Source: Blastocladiella emersonii ATCC 22665 (Eukaryota; Blastocladiomycota; Blastocladiomycetes; Blastocladiales; Blastocladiaceae). Taken from it: 64,000 nucleotides of DNA. Below, in pieces: positions 1 through 11,138 of this stretch. Positions within the stretch are counted from its first letter, which is position 1. Every line of letters begins with the position of its first letter. The notes under the pieces were generated by a model. That model saw only the letters and a list, made by a program, of their open reading frames with translations. It made no database searches and was not told the DNA's origin. Both the position numbers and the translations under genes were made by a program. The stretch is from contig JANHCV010000004.1 of NCBI GenBank assembly GCA_025594325.1, positions 1,860,001 to 1,924,000 on the forward strand, in the 5' to 3' direction.

Positions 1-1452
1 ACATCGAGAAGATCCTGCGCGTGTGGATCAACCTGTTCTACGACGACCTCGTGCTCGCGGGCGCGCAGGCCCCGCTCGCCAAGTTCGTCGCGGACCTCGA
101 GCAGCACGCCGATACCGCGTCCGCTGACGGGTCCATCTTCCACCTCGTCGGGTGCGCGCTCAAGCCGCTGCTCGCCCTGAAAACCAAGAGCGACGTCATG
201 GCGCGCATGGCGCGGCTCGCGGCGGGCGGCGGCGGCGGGGGCGCGGGCACGCCGGGTGGCGGCAGCAGCAGCTCGGACCTCACCGGCCTCGCGGCGGCGT
301 CCGCGGGTCCGATCAACCTCGACACGGCCGAGATCCCGTACGCGCGCGACGCGCTAGCGCGGGCGGACCGGCACTACGCGTCGTCGCTGACGGTGCCCGT
401 ACTGGACGCGGTCGCGCGCCACGGCGTGCCGCGGACACACGGGTTCCTGCGCCCGCTGCGCGAGTACCTGGCGTACGCGACGGGGCTGCAGCGGTGGGTG
501 CTGCACTCTGTCGAGGCGCAGCCGACGGCGAAGCGGCGCGCCGTGGTCGTCAAGCGGATGCTCAAGCTGGCCACGGCGTTAGGGGATGTGGGCGCTCTGA
601 ACGCGGCGGCCGTCGTCGCGGGCGCGCTCAAGCACCCGTGGATCGTGTTCCAGCGGCCCGTCTGGGAGCTGCTCAGCGGCAAGTACATTCTCATGATGCG
701 CGCGCTGCTCGAGCTCGTCGACGAGAGCGACCACTACGCGCACTACATCTCGGCGCTCACGTCGGCGCCCGCGCCCGCGGGGAACGGGATCGCGGAGACG
801 CCGCAGGCCAAGGCGCCGTTCCTCGGTACGATTCTGCGCTTTTCCCCGATAAGACGCTGTTCGCTGACCCTTCGTAACGCACGATTTAGCCCTGCACATC
901 CTCCTGGCAGCCGCGTACCCGACCGACTTCTCGTCGGACACGACGTCCAAGTGGATGGCGCTGTACCAGCCGCTGGTCAAGATCCTGCTCGACATCCAGA
1001 TGCAAACGGGGTCGACGCAGCCGCTGCCGCCGCCCGACGCGGCGCTGACGGCGTTCCTCGCGGGCCAGCCGCCGTTCGACGCCGTGGCCGCGTGGCAGCG
1101 CGATATCCGGCTCGCCGACGACGCCGCGGTCCAGGCCATGATCAAGGCGTACCGGACCAGCAGCGCCGGCGGGACCGGCCGGTCGGGGCCCGGGCACGCC
1201 GCGTCGGCGTCGCTCCTGCGGTCCGTGTCCGGGTCCATCGCGCACATCTTTGGCGGAGGCGGCGGCGGGGGTGGTGGACAAGGCCGGCCGCGAATCGCGA
1301 GCGGGAACATTGCCGCCGCTGCTGCGCCTGTGCCTTCGGAAGGGGCAGCGGCGATGGGGATGGATCCAGGCACGGAGCGCGACTTCTCGACGCTGTACGG
1401 GCTCGCCGAAGACCCGGCGCGGCGAACGAGCGCGGTGCAGGAGGAGGAATGA
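1..1452 (+). CDS. RasGEF (CDC25-homology) domain protein, 5' end cut by window
   Basis: The reading frame is open from base 3, so the N-terminus lies outside. I place one intron at 826..889 (GTACGA...TTTAG, 64 nt); joining restores one frame to TGA at 1450-1452, giving 461 visible residues. The first ~35 residues (IEKILRVWINLFYDDL) look like the end of a RasGEF N-terminal module. Residues ~105-370 resemble the catalytic CDC25-homology domain: KRMLKLATALGDVGALNAA matches the helix where Ras exchange factors read 'R...I.VA..LR.LNN', and PFL-ALHILLAAAYPTDF matches the 'P(Y/F)LG..L..L' element. Such proteins load GTP on Ras/Rap GTPases at membranes. A Gly-rich spacer (~70-95) and a Ser/Gly-rich tail lie outside the fold. 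The domain is divergent, so RasGEF is probable rather than certain. It is convergent with the next gene, 71 bp away. Confidence 0.6.
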
Positions 1453-1523
1453 CGGGCAGCACGACAGGATACATCCTTCTAGCTAGCAATGGTGTGCGTG
1501 TATGCATCAGCGAAATCTATCAC

Positions 1524-2432
1524 TCAAAACTTGGCCGCGGCAACAACCGGCGTGGTGCCAGGATGCAGCGGCGCCTCGTGGTACTTGGGCACGGTGTGCG
1601 GGAACGGCCAGTCGTCGTGCTCGGGCCACTTCCACTCGAGGTGGGTCTCGCGGAACACGTCGACCGACTTGCACTCCTTGAACCGCAGCTTGCTCTCGAA
1701 CAGCTTGCGCGACGCGACGTTGTCCCACCCGACAATCGCGCGGAACACGGACACCTCGGCGGGCTGCACGGGCGCCGCGTCCGACGGCGCCGCCTTGACG
1801 TTGGTGATGGGCACGTGTGAGGGGACCGCCGCGCGCAGGTCCGACCGGATGTGCGCGCGCGCGTACGCCATGATCCACGCCAGCGCGCGCTGCGCCAGCC
1901 CGTGCCCGCGCGCCGACGGCTCGGCGACCATGATCTCGACCTCGGCGGTGCGGTACAGCGGGCGCGAGTCGGTCGCGGACGGCTCCGCGTCTGCGTCCTC
2001 CTCGTCGTCGTCCTGGTAGTACGGGTGGAAGAACAGGTTGACGTCGCCGACCATCCCACCCAGCCCGCGCAGCTGGTCAGCGGCGGCGGGGTCGAGGGCG
2101 AGGGCTTCGTCGGGCTCGGCCTCGTCGGTGCGCGTGAGCGCGGCCGGGTCGTAGTTGAGCGGCAGGCCCGACCACGCCAGGATGAAGGTCAGCTTGTCGG
2201 GGTCCTCGCGCCACGACTGCTGCATCGCATACTCCTCGCGCAGCGACAGCGGCTCCGACGCCGTGGCGGCGAGCAGCTCGGGCGACTGCATCCACTCGTG
2301 GTACTTGGGGACGTGGCACGGCAGGTACGGCACCAGCGACAGGCGGCCCGCCGGCGGGTGGTGCGCCGCGACGGCGGCGTCGGCCGCGGTCGACGGGACC
2401 TCGGTCAGAATCGTGTTCGCATTGAGACGCAT
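1524..2432 (-). CDS. NAT9: NAT9-like GNAT N-acetyltransferase
   Basis: Single-exon 302-residue protein. The start was chosen at 2432 because MRLNANTIL begins the family-typical N-terminus, and a TATA-like sequence lies about 65 nt upstream (2494..2500 on this strand). The family hallmark HVPKYHEWMQSPELL..TASEPLSL.EEYAMQQSWRED is present near residues 35-75 and is close to animal and fungal NAT9. The GNAT core follows: GDVNLFF (~140), EVEIMVAEPSARGHGLAQRAL as the acetyl-CoA-binding region, and a terminal KLFE.KLRFKE.K element. An acidic insert (DDDEEDADAE) follows the GDVNLFF strand. NAT9 enzymes are assigned as protein N-alpha-acetyltransferases by homology; substrate cannot be told here. It shares a 331-bp divergent intergenic region with the HDHD5-like gene. 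Confidence 0.88.
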   Translation of the reverse strand: MRLNANTILTEVPSTAADAAVAAHHPPAGRLSLVPYLPCHVPKYHEWMQSPELLAATASEPLSLREEYAMQQSWREDPDKLTFILAWSGLPLNYDPAALTRTDEAEPDEALALDPAAADQLRGLGGMVGDVNLFFHPYYQDDDEEDADAEPSATDSRPLYRTAEVEIMVAEPSARGHGLAQRALAWIMAYARAHIRSDLRAAVPSHVPITNVKAAPSDAAPVQPAEVSVFRAIVGWDNVASRKLFESKLRFKECKSVDVFRETHLEWKWPEHDDWPFPHTVPKYHEAPLHPGTTPVVAAAKF

Positions 2433-2763
2433 GGTGCTAGGTTTGTGTTGATTCGTTGGGTTGCGGAGGGAGGGGAGGGGACCGCGGCTGGTCTTATACT
2501 CTCGGCCCGATGAAAGTTGCTTCGCGACGCGCCGGGCCACGCTTCCAGAACCACCCGCGCGCGATGAACGTGTCACGATTGCTCACGATCGACGTCATCG
2601 ACAGGGACGGCGAAACATCACGTTTTCAGGCCGAGTGTCTCGCGGCGACGTGGTCGGCTGCTGCTTCGCCACCCGCCGACCCGACCCCGGCCGACCCGAC
2701 CCGACCACTCTAGATTCAGGCTTGCTCGCATACGTTTCGCTGACGCGCTCTGACTCGCGCTCC

Positions 2764-4199
2764 ATGCACATGCACTCGACGACCATGCTCGCAACCCGGT
2801 CCATGATGTCACGCTACGGCGGCGGCAGCGTCGCGCGGACCGCCCTGTGCCGCGCCGCCGCCCGCTCGCTGCACGCGTCGTCCTCGGCCCCGGCGATCGG
2901 CGACGAGTCCGCGGTCCTGCCGCCGCTTCCGCGCACGTCGGCCAAGTCGCCGGCGTTCGTGTTCGACGTGGACGGCGTGCTGGTTCAGGGCGGTCGTGTG
3001 CTGCCCGAGGCGCGGCGCGCGCTGGCCGTGGTCAACGGCGACAACCCGCGCAACGTGGCGATCCCGCACCTGTACCTGACGAACGGCGGCGGGGTCACCG
3101 AGGCCGCCAAGGCCGAGGAGCTCGCGGCCAAGTTCGGTGTCCCCGTCAAGCCCGAGCAGGTCGTCCTCTCGCACACGCCGATGCGCGAGCTCGCGGCCAC
3201 GTTCGCGGATCGGTGGGTCATGGCCGTCGGCGGCGCCGGGAACAACGCGAAGCGTGTGCTTGAGAGGTACGTGGATCGCTTATGGTGTTGAGGACTGTGG
3301 CTCACGCGCCGTCGGTATAGCTACGGGTTCAAGAAGGTCGTCACGCCGTACGAGATCCACAACTGGCAGCCGAGCATCTACCCGTTCTGCGAGGCGAGCG
3401 ACGCCGCCAAGGCGCTGCACGTACGGCCTTCCCTCGCGTCCCTTTGACCTCGTCGTACTGACGCGCCCCTCACTGTAGACCCCGCACCCGGACTTCTCCC
3501 GCGTCGACGTCTCCGCGATCCTGGTCCTGCACGACTCGCGCGACTGGGGCACGGACCTGCAGATCATGGTCGACGTACTGCGTACGCCGCGCGGCAACCT
3601 GGGCGTGACGCAGCCGCGCGCGGGGCAGACTACGCCCAACCCCTTGGTCCTTGCGGCGCTCAACCAGCAGCACGTCCCCATCTACTTCTCGAACCCGGAC
3701 TTTCTGTGGGCCAACAACTACCCGGTGCCGCGGTTCGGGCAGCGCGCGCTGCGCGTCGCGCTCGAGGCCATGTGGCGCGAGCTGACGGGCGCCGACCTCA
3801 CGTTCACCAGCTACGGCAAGCCCGAGACCAACACGTACAAGTACGCGTACGCGCTCCTGCACCAGCAGATCCATGACGGCAAGGCGCCGCCGCCGACCCA
3901 CGCGCTCGACGCGAAGAGTATTGCCAACTGCGTGAATGACCGGTTCGAGGTCTATGGTACGGCTTCCCCTCGCCTCACTCGTTCCGCGCAACGCTCACAC
4001 TCCCGAGCACCTAGCCGTCGGCGACAACCCGGCCGCCGACATCGAGGGCGCGCACCGGCACGGGTGGCACGGGCTGCTGGTCCGCACGGGCGTGTACCAG
4101 CGCGGCGCCGCCAAGCTCACGGTCCCGACCACGCGCATCGAGGACCACGTCGAGGACGCCGTCAAGTACGTGTACGAGCGCCACTACGGGCAGCACTAG
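2764..4199 (+). CDS. HDHD5/CECR5-like HAD-superfamily hydrolase, probably mitochondrial
   Basis: Four exons: 2764..3266, 3321..3420, 3479..3956, 4015..4199; introns of 54, 58 and 58 nt start GTACG and end TAG. The 421-residue product carries HAD motif I as FVFDVDGVLVQGG (~residue 60), LYLTNGGG as motif II, and VGDNPAADIEGA near the C-terminus as the terminal acidic motif, followed by GWHGLLVRTGVYQ. Together these match the HDHD5/YKR070W subfamily. The first ~50 residues are rich in Arg, Ala and Ser and lack acid residues until ~47, consistent with a mitochondrial targeting peptide. Several Met codons (2764, 2770, 2785, 2803, 2806) could start it; 2764 is the most upstream. The substrate of this subfamily is not established. 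The gene ends 56 bp from the convergent LIM gene. Confidence 0.85.
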
Positions 4200-4255
4200 A
4201 TCATGATGTTGTGGACTGGTACAGATTGGTGATGATACATGACTCGCGCGTTGCG

Positions 4256-5935
4256 TTACTTGGCCTCGTTCAGGCACTCGGCGCACGTCTCCTTGCCGTC
4301 GACCACGGCGAACGCCTTGCCCGCGAGCTCGATGCTGCACGACGCACAACGGAAGCACTACGGCTCGGGAGGGAGCGAGCGGGTGTGAGCGCTGGTCGGC
4401 GAGCGAGTGTGGTTGAGAACGTACGCCAGAGTGCACGGTGCCGCTCTTGATCCGGACGAAGGCGCCCGTGATGGGGAAGGTGCACTTGGCACACAGCTCG
4501 CGCGTCTGGCACTACGCAGTCGCAGACACGAGTCAGTCGAGGAGCGGTTGCGAGGGGCACAGGAACGTACGTCGGGGTGCATGATCTCGCCGTTCTCGGT
4601 CGCGTACGACCCGTCGATCGGCAGCTTGCACTACACGTACTCGCGCGCATAGTCAGTACACTCGTCCGACTGACAATCCGCGGTCGACCGTACCTTGTGG
4701 CACACAAAGCAGTCGGTACACCGCGTCTCGCCGCCGGCCAGCGTGACGATGGCCGTGAAGATGGGTTTGGCGCACTTGCCGCACACAGCGCGGTTCGCGA
4801 ACACGCCGGGCACCGTGACCGTCGTCCGCGGCGCACTCGCCGTGGCCTCGGCCTTGGCCTTAACCTCGGCCGCGTGGCACGCGAGACACAGCGGCTTCCC
4901 CGCGCGGTCAACAAACTGGTCGCCGGGCGGCTGCCCGCACGCCAGGCACACGAAGCACGCGGCGTGGAACTCCTTGCCGAGCGCGATCGTGTGGGTGCCG
5001 AGACCGAGCGGCTTGGTGCACGCCGCACACGTCCCGTACGCCGTTGGCGCGGTGCCGCGCTGTGGCTGCGTCTGGTAGTCGAGCACCTCGCGCGCGTTCC
5101 CCGCCGCAGGCGCGCCGGAAGACGAGACGTCTGGGACCGGCCGAACGGCCCAGCAGCTCAAGCAGTACGGCTCGTCGGGCCGCTCGCGCGTCCGCCGCGC
5201 CTTCTCGGGCGAAAGCCGGTCGTAGCACATGGTGCACCGCAGCTCGCGCTCGTCGTCGTCGTGTGCGCGCGCGTTGACGGGCGGATGGGACGGCGCGGTC
5301 GAGGCGGACGGGAGCGGGTGGTGCTTCGCGGGGGCTGCGGGAGCAGTGACGAGGGGAGCCGATACGGGCTTCGCGGGTGAGGTACCGACGAGTGTAGGGG
5401 TGGCAGCGGCAGGCGAGGGCCGCGCGAACACGGGCTTGGTCGCCGGAACCGACGGCGCGGCCACCGCCGACGAGAGGTAGAGGGGTTTCGTGGCCGGGAT
5501 CGACGCCGGGAACACGGGCTTCGTCGCGGGCACGGCGGGCGACGCCCCAACCTTTGGCGGGGTCGTTGGCCGCGGAGGCACCGGCGCAGGGGCACCAGCA
5601 GCGCGCGGCGCGATCCCGTGGACCACCACCGGCTTGTGCACCGGGACAGGCGGCGGCGCGACCTTGCGCGCGGCCGACGGCGAGCCGGGCGGGCTCAAGA
5701 TGTCGCGCATCGGGCGCATGTCAAAGGCGCGCGCCGACGCGGTCGCGGGAGCCGCTGGCGCGTCGTGGGCGCTGAAGCCGCTCGAAAGGCCTAGACGCGG
5801 TCCGGGTGAGGATGGGTGCGAGGATCAGAGAGGGAGGGCGGGAGGGCACGGACTCTCCTTGGCTGCGCCACCGCACGCCGCGCACGCGGTCGAGCCGGCG
5901 CGGATGATCTCGCCGCAGTCCTGGCAGAAGGGCAT
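4256..5935 (-). CDS. Zinc-ribbon plus multiple LIM-type zinc finger protein
   Basis: Five exons (5935..5854, 5790..4694, 4630..4571, 4511..4425, 4357..4256), 475 residues. Exon 1 encodes a zinc-ribbon CxxC pair, MPFCQDCGEIIRAGSTACAAC; its donor is GTCCGT rather than GTACG, supported because only this junction keeps frame. A long Pro/Ala-rich linker (~30-170) contains repeats of the type PATKPVF. Cys-rich fingers then follow: CTMCYDRL...CLSCW, a canonical LIM finger pair CAACTKPLGLG...FHAACFVCLACG...CLACH, CGKCAKPIFTAI...CFVCHKCKLPI...HPDC, and CAKCTFPITGAF...HSGCFRCASC...CAEC. Three short introns fall between the LIM modules. LIM domains mediate protein contacts, often at actin or polarity sites; no catalytic domain is seen. 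It is divergent from NTH1 across 197 bp. Confidence 0.83.
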
Positions 5936-6132
5936 CGCTTTGGGTCGATTCGTAGTGTGATGCGTAGCAGATCGGTGGGTTGCTGGCGAGGGAGAGAGAG
6001 AGAAGAGCGGCGGCGCCAAGAGCGGCGAGGTCGCGTCGGTCGGCGCCGCGCCACACGTGCGGCCTCGAACCCGTTTCGATCGCCGCTCCTTCTCCCTCTC
6101 CCTCCCATCGAGATCGCCCTCCAAATTCTGCA

Positions 6133-7595
6133 ATGCAAACACGTAGCTCGTTGCGCAACGCGAGCCTCGGCGCCGTCGTCCACGGATCGCTCCTCGACGG
6201 ACTCGTCGCCGTCAAGCCCGAGCCTGGGACCGAGCCGGCGGCGGCGGCCTCCACCTCTCCCGAGCCGCCCGCGCCCAAGAAGCGCCGTGCCCGCGGGGTC
6301 AAGGCGGAGCCCGGCCTGGGCCTGCCGGAGCTCGAGGTCAAGGTCGAGCTGCCGCTGATCAAGGCCGAGCCTGGGCTCGATGCCTCGGCGGCCGCGGCTG
6401 CGGCCTTCCCAACGCCGATCTCGGCCAACCCCGCCGTCAAGTCCGCGGGCGCCGCGCCCGACGTCAAGCTCCCGCGCAAACGCATCACCAAGCCGAGCCC
6501 GTCTTTGCCGGCGACGCCCGTCGACGCGCCCGCCGGCTGGGAGCCCGTGTACGCCTCGATCCTGGCGTGGCGGCGGACCGTGATCGCGCCCGTCGACACG
6601 GTCGGGTGCGGCAGTCTGGCGGACCCGGCGGCCGACGACGTGACGCGCCGGTTCCACACGCTCGTCGCCCTCATGCTGTCGTCGCAGACGAAAGACGAGG
6701 TTACGGGCGCCGCCATGGCGAACCTCAAGGCCAAGGGGCTGACGGTCGACAGCGTGCTCGCATGGTCCGACGCTGAGCTCAACGCGGCCATCTGCAAGGT
6801 CGGGTTCCACCGCCGAAAGACCGAGTATATCAAGAAGACGGCCGCCGTGCTCAAGGAGAAGTATGGCGGGGATATTCCGCCTACTGTTGACGAGTTGATT
6901 GCCTTGGTACGTGCACCTCGGCTCTGCCTGGTTGATGGCTTGCTGGCTTACACTCTGCACGCGTAGCCCGGCGTCGGCCCCAAGATGGCCTACCTCACCA
7001 TGCAGCACGCGTGGGGCCAGAGCGACGGCATTGGCGTCGACGTGCACGTCCACCGCATCTCCAACCGCCTCGGCTGGGTCAACACCAAGACCCCCGAGCA
7101 GACTCGCCTCGTACGATTGCTCCGTTTGACCATCCAGTTCGGGCGCGAATTGCTGACTCTTGATCCCTTACCCGCTACTAGGCACTTCAATCGTGGCTCC
7201 CGCGCGACAAGTGGGGCGAGATCAACTCGATGCTCGTCGGCTTCGGCCAGGCCAACTGCTTCCCGCTGCGCCCGCTGTGCGCCGCGTGCCCCGTCCAGAT
7301 GCAGTGCCCGAGCTCCGAGCTGCGCATCCCGGCCCAGGACTCGAAGAAGCCCACCGCGGCCAGTGGCGCCAGCAGCAAGAAGAAGCAGAAGAAGCGCAAG
7401 CGCGCCGCCAGCGAGACCGAGAAGAGCGAGGCCGAGTCGATGCCCGAAACGTCCGAGGACGACGAGGCGACACCGCCGCCGTCGTCGTCGTCGCGTTCGA
7501 CTCGGCGCCGCAAGGCTCCCGCTGCGCAGTCTGCCGACGCGAGCGGCAATGAGAGCAGCGAGCTGAGCGATGTCGACGACGGCGACTACGCTTAG
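6133..7595 (+). CDS. NTH1: Endonuclease III homolog, bifunctional DNA glycosylase/AP lyase
   Basis: Three exons (6133..6906, 6967..7110, 7182..7595), introns 60 and 71 nt, 443 residues. The HhH-GPD fold is complete: [15 protein letters not shown], the helix-hairpin-helix ending [11 protein letters not shown] with the Schiff-base Lys, and [16 protein letters not shown] with the catalytic Asp. The 4Fe-4S cluster follows as [17 protein letters not shown] (C-x6-C-x2-C-x5-C). Nth enzymes excise oxidised pyrimidines in base-excision repair in nucleus and mitochondria. The ~140-residue N-terminal region is Pro/Ala/Lys-rich with KKRRAR and KLPRKR basic clusters that could be nuclear signals. An ~85-residue C-terminal tail after the cluster, Lys-rich (KKKQKKRKR) then acidic/Ser-rich, exceeds the usual family length. 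It is convergent with PSF2 (63 bp). Confidence 0.93.
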
Positions 7596-7658
7596 ACGCA
7601 GGAAGAGTCGCAAAACCGTTTTTATCTTATATATACCGCCCAAGAGTCCGCTCCTTCC

Positions 7659-8476
7659 TCACGGTCGCGACCCGCCAAACGACTGCATCCCCGAGGAGAA
7701 CCCGTCAAACTCGCCTGACGCGTCCACGCCTGGCGCGCGCTGCGCGTTGACGGCGGCCTTCTGCAGCCGCTTGATGTTCTGGAACGCGCGCGTGAAGGTC
7801 GGGCGCAGCTCGTTGAGCTCCATGAGCGACAGGTTGTCGACGCGGATGTGCGAGTACCCCATCACGTCCACGCCCGACCGCGTCTTGGACCGCCGCGCCT
7901 CGCGCAGGTCCTGCAGCAGTGTCTGCACCGCGTGCACGTCCGGGATGTCGTCTTTGGCGCTACACGCGAGGGCAACGAGGGTTAGTGAGAGGGTGTGAGG
8001 GATGGACGGAGCGTCAGGAGCGTACCCCTCGAGGATCAGCTTGGCCACCTCCATGTAGTGGAACGGAAGCGAGCAGAACTCGTCGTTGGTCTGCTCCTCG
8101 GTCAGCTTCTGCGTGAGGTGCTCTGCTCGGCCCGCACGTTGGTCAGTCTCGGATGCGCCTCACGGTAGACGCGGACGCGACACGCACCAACCGTCATCCA
8201 CGCTGGCGGTTTCACGATGCACATGCCGCGCTTCTTGAGGACGAGCGCCAGCCAGAGCGGCACCGTCGCGGATCGTGGCGGCTGGAACGGGCCGACTGGT
8301 CCCTACCCGTCGTCGGGTTCGCGTCAGCCCGCCTGTTCGCCGTCGACATAGAGAGTTCAGTCGCATACGCGGATCAGCTCAATCTCGGGTAGCCGTGCGA
8401 GCGGCTCGATGGTGATGGGCTCGTTCTCGGCGAGAAACTCGATCTCGGCCGGCGTCAGGGTGCCGAGGTGCGCCAT
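7659..8476 (-). CDS. PSF2: GINS complex subunit Psf2
   Basis: Four exons: 8476..8369, 8302..8188, 8122..8026, 7959..7659; introns 66, 65 and 66 nt; 206 residues, the normal Psf2 length. Exon 1 gives HLGTLTPAEIEFLAENEPIT, the Psf2 opening. Exon 2 gives GPVGPFQP....VPLWLAL.LKKR..C.I..P.WM, matching the conserved 'GDWGPF..S..VEVPLWLA' block. Exon 3-4 give FHYMEVAKLILEGAKDDIPD and LLQDLREARRSKTR, then DNLSLMELNELRPTFTRAF. Reading frame and homology close exactly at each inferred splice site. GINS (Sld5-Psf1-Psf2-Psf3) joins Cdc45 and MCM2-7 in the CMG replicative helicase in the nucleus. A short C-terminal Gly/Ser tail (SSGMQSFGG) extends past the fold. Confidence 0.94.
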
Positions 8477-9145
8477 GGCGACGTTGATGTGTTGCAGTAG
8501 GTGTCAAGAGGGCGACGTCGTCGTGGACGGCCAGAGTTACATGAGACTGCGAGTGATCGGCGTCGTCTTGCTCGCGGCTTCATCTCGACCGGCGACTCGC
8601 GACGCGTCGTCCGCTCCACCTCCTCCCGCTCTCCCTCTTCGTCGCGACGGCCTCGGGCCCGACCACGTCGCCATGATCGACTCTCATGAGTGCAACAGCC
8701 GAGAGGATCCCGACCCGGCCCCCTCCCATGCCGGCCGCCGTTAGGGGCGTCAGGATCCGCCTCGGGAACACCAGGCGGTCCTCGTTGTGGAGTCTACAGT
8801 ATCACTATTTGCGGCCGCGTCGACGTCACTGCATGTCCCGAGTGGAGCGTGGCTCGGGAGTTCAAGCCCCCCTTCAGAGAAAGCGTCGCAGCGCACGTTC
8901 TTGGTCGGGGACGCGTCGGCGCGTGGGTTACTTTCCTGCTTTCTTAGCGGTCGCGTTTTTGACCTTCCTCGCTTCCCGGACCTTCTTGCGAAGATGTGGC
9001 AGCGAGCGTTGTGCGACTCGTTGGGGAGGCCGCGCTCACCGTTGCCCGCCCGCGAGGGTATAAAACGCGGCCGGCCCCCACGCCTGGCGCTCGCTCCCCA
9101 TCAACGTATCGTTGTCCCGCTACGAATCAACACCCACGTAACACC
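8477..9145. promoter_or_regulatory. Intergenic region between PSF2 and the first C2 gene
   Basis: No open frame here looks coding. It should hold the PSF2 promoter on the left and the C2-1 promoter on the right; the clearest element is TATAAAA at 9059..9065, 87 nt before the C2-1 ATG, followed by CGTATCGTT and GAATCAACACC just before the start codon. Confidence 0.6.
9059..9065 (+). promoter_or_regulatory. TATA box of C2 gene 1
   Basis: A perfect TATAAAA flanked by GC-rich sequence, 87 nt before the ATG at 9146. The other C2 and Hva1 genes in the window have the same element at comparable distances. Confidence 0.75.
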
Positions 9146-9621
9146 ATGTCCCAGGTTGACGCCATCGAGATCACCGTTGGTGCGTGCCGCTGCTGGCTCC
9201 GCGACGCGTCGCTTGAGCTCGGTCGCTGACGCCAGCGACCATCGCGCCCTTCGTGTTCGTAGTCGAGGCCCGCCACCTCGACGGCGAGGACGGCATCCTC
9301 GGCCGCAAGTCGGACCCGTACGTCATCGTCCACGCCGGCATGACCCACAAGCACAAGACGGCCGTCCAGCACAAGACCGTCAACCCCGTCTGGAACGAGA
9401 AGTTCGTCCTCACCAAGGGCACCTTCTCTAACAAGATCCACGTCGAGATCTATGATGAGGATTTTGGGCCCGATGACAAGCTCGGGTTCCTCGAGATCAA
9501 CGTCGAGGACGTTGTGCGCAACGGGCACCTCGACATGTGGTACCCGCTGACCAACAAGTCGGGCAAGAAGGTCGCCAAGGGCGAGATCCACCTCATCCTG
9601 CGCCCCGTCTCGCGCATGTAA
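9146..9621 (+). CDS. Small single-C2-domain protein, copy 1
   Basis: Two exons, 9146..9179 and 9263..9621 (intron 83 nt, GTGCGT...GTAG), 130 residues. The whole protein is one C2 domain: VEARHLDGEDGILGRKSDPYV, KTVNPVWNEKFVL, and the acidic loop YDEDFGPDDKLG. Asp residues in the first and third loops that normally hold Ca2+ are present (SDPYV; DEDFGPDD), so calcium-dependent lipid binding is plausible. There is no signal peptide, membrane segment or second domain. It resembles small plant/fungal C2 proteins that dock on membranes. It has paralogs at 11139 and 34124; exon 1 here (MSQVDAIEITV) is shorter than in the other two. A TATA box 87 nt upstream supports the start. Confidence 0.9.
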
Positions 9622-9674
9622 GCTGCGCGAGCGCAGAACGAGCGGTTGTGGCCGTGCTAAGCCGCGGAGCGTGT

Positions 9675-9695
9675 GAGTTGTACAGTAATATCACA
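9675..9695 (+). promoter_or_regulatory. Conserved C2-gene 3'-flank motif, copy 1
   Basis: GAGTTGTACAGTAATATCAC lies 53 nt after the stop codon. The same sequence, with one to three changes, follows the other two C2 genes at similar distances (11708..11728 and 34703..34722). The position suggests a 3'-UTR or polyadenylation-region element. Confidence 0.6.
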
Positions 9696-9843
9696 GGGTT
9701 TCTCTCCCTGCATCGCACCTCGTCTCCTGCCCCTCGTCTCCGCTCCTTGGGAGCCGGCCCATCATAGTCCGCTTTGAGCTTCACTAGAGACACTCGTGAG
9801 ACGTGTGGGACGTGTGCGGGAGCGGTTCGAAGGTTGATGCCGC

Positions 9844-9870
9844 GGTCACATGATATCGAAACGCGTCTCG
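9844..9870 (+). repeat. Dispersed CACATGATAT motif, copy A
   Basis: The 27-nt sequence begins GGTCACATGATATCGAAACG and ends CGTCTCG. It is followed by CCTGCGAGAC, so that GTCTCGC and GCGAGAC make a short inverted repeat. Related copies are at 11895, 26535 and, inverted, 51995. Confidence 0.65.
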
Positions 9871-11061
9871 CCTGCGAGACACGCGGCGCGTGAAGACGTC
9901 GTGCTCTTTTTCAACACAGTACACCCCTTCTTAAAGGTGTTGCAGCGACGGAGGAAGCATACAGTGAAGCAATCCGCGCGAGGGGTTGCGCGAGTGCCTC
10001 AGCGATGACTGAGCCGCGGCGACGAGGGGGTCCGCTGTACATCGTTCATGAGGACCAAAGTGAAGCGGCTTGGAGTTGTGCAAACGTAATGTCATGTTTG
10101 AACGGCGCCAACAGCAAGCGGTTGTGCGCAACCGTTTTCCTCATGTCATAAGCCGTTACAGGTAGCGCGAGCCAGCGACCGCGCGTAACCTGAATGCAAG
10201 GTTGAGCGGCGCGCGACGGCGAGCCTAGTTGTACGTGTAAGACAAACTTGCCTACGTGCGGGCGTCCAGCAGCACACAGAGAAGCGTCCAGCAGCACACC
10301 GAGTAGCATACACGGGTGAGTCGGCGCTCACACGACCAAGCGCAAACAGCTGTTCCGCGACCCTGGGCCACAGATCGTTCAGCACGGCGGGTGTAGGGCG
10401 CTGTCTAGACGCTACTACGCGCCTCACCGGCTGGAGGGCGGGGACATTTCGCGACCCGAGGCCAAACGCCACACATCCGACGAGCTACGTCGCGCCGGCG
10501 CCCAGGAGCGGCCGCACGCCCGATTCAGACCGACACTCAAGTTCATGTGTTCTCCATGGCAACAAGAGTGCGTTGCATCAATTAGCAAGACAATGTATAC
10601 ATGAACGGCATCAGGAGAGGCACGAGCGTGCGGAGCGGTGACCAGCGCGCCCTCACTGTCTGGTTCGCCATCACCCCCTGCGTCAACCCGGGCGCAACTC
10701 TGACTTGCACGGCGACCGAACCTCAACCATGGCGTGGAGGGCACTCGTGCTGCCGTCCGCCGCGGTCTTCGTCGCCGACGTCAACGCGGTTGAGGGCGGC
10801 CCTGCCGCCCACGGCGACGCTCTCCGAAGTTGGGCCCTTGCTGCCGTTGCTGCCTCGTTGAGCGCCAAGCCTCGCTTCGCGTGGAAACGCGTCGAAAACC
10901 GCGGCAGAAAACGGCCCTCTTGTCCGAACACCAACGCAAACGCGAGCAGGGCTGCCCACGCGTTGCGGCTCGAAGCCCGAGCTGCCGCCTTCCGTAACCT
11001 TTTTCGGCAGGAGGGTGCCTTTCGATTCCATCCGTGCCGACCGTTTGCCGCACGGCCGGAG

Positions 11062-11068
11062 TATAAAA
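11062..11068 (+). promoter_or_regulatory. TATA box of C2 gene 2
   Basis: TATAAAA, 77 nt before the ATG at 11139; followed by CGTATCAATCACGTATCAAC, the start-proximal sequence shared with other TATA genes here. Confidence 0.75.
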
Positions 11069-11138
11069 GGTGGGTGATCCCCCCGCCCCAGCTCTCGCTC
11101 TCAACGAACGTATCAATCACGTATCAACACCCCCCAAG

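Larger units (their letters stand above)
9622..11138. other. Long intergenic region between C2 genes 1 and 2
   Basis: No convincing gene; open frames here have no recognisable composition or motif. It holds the C2-type 3'-flank motif (9675..9695), one copy of the dispersed CACATGATAT motif (9844..9870), and, from about 10745 to 11138, a promoter block that is clearly related to the block upstream of the third C2 gene (about 33715..34123). Confidence 0.6.
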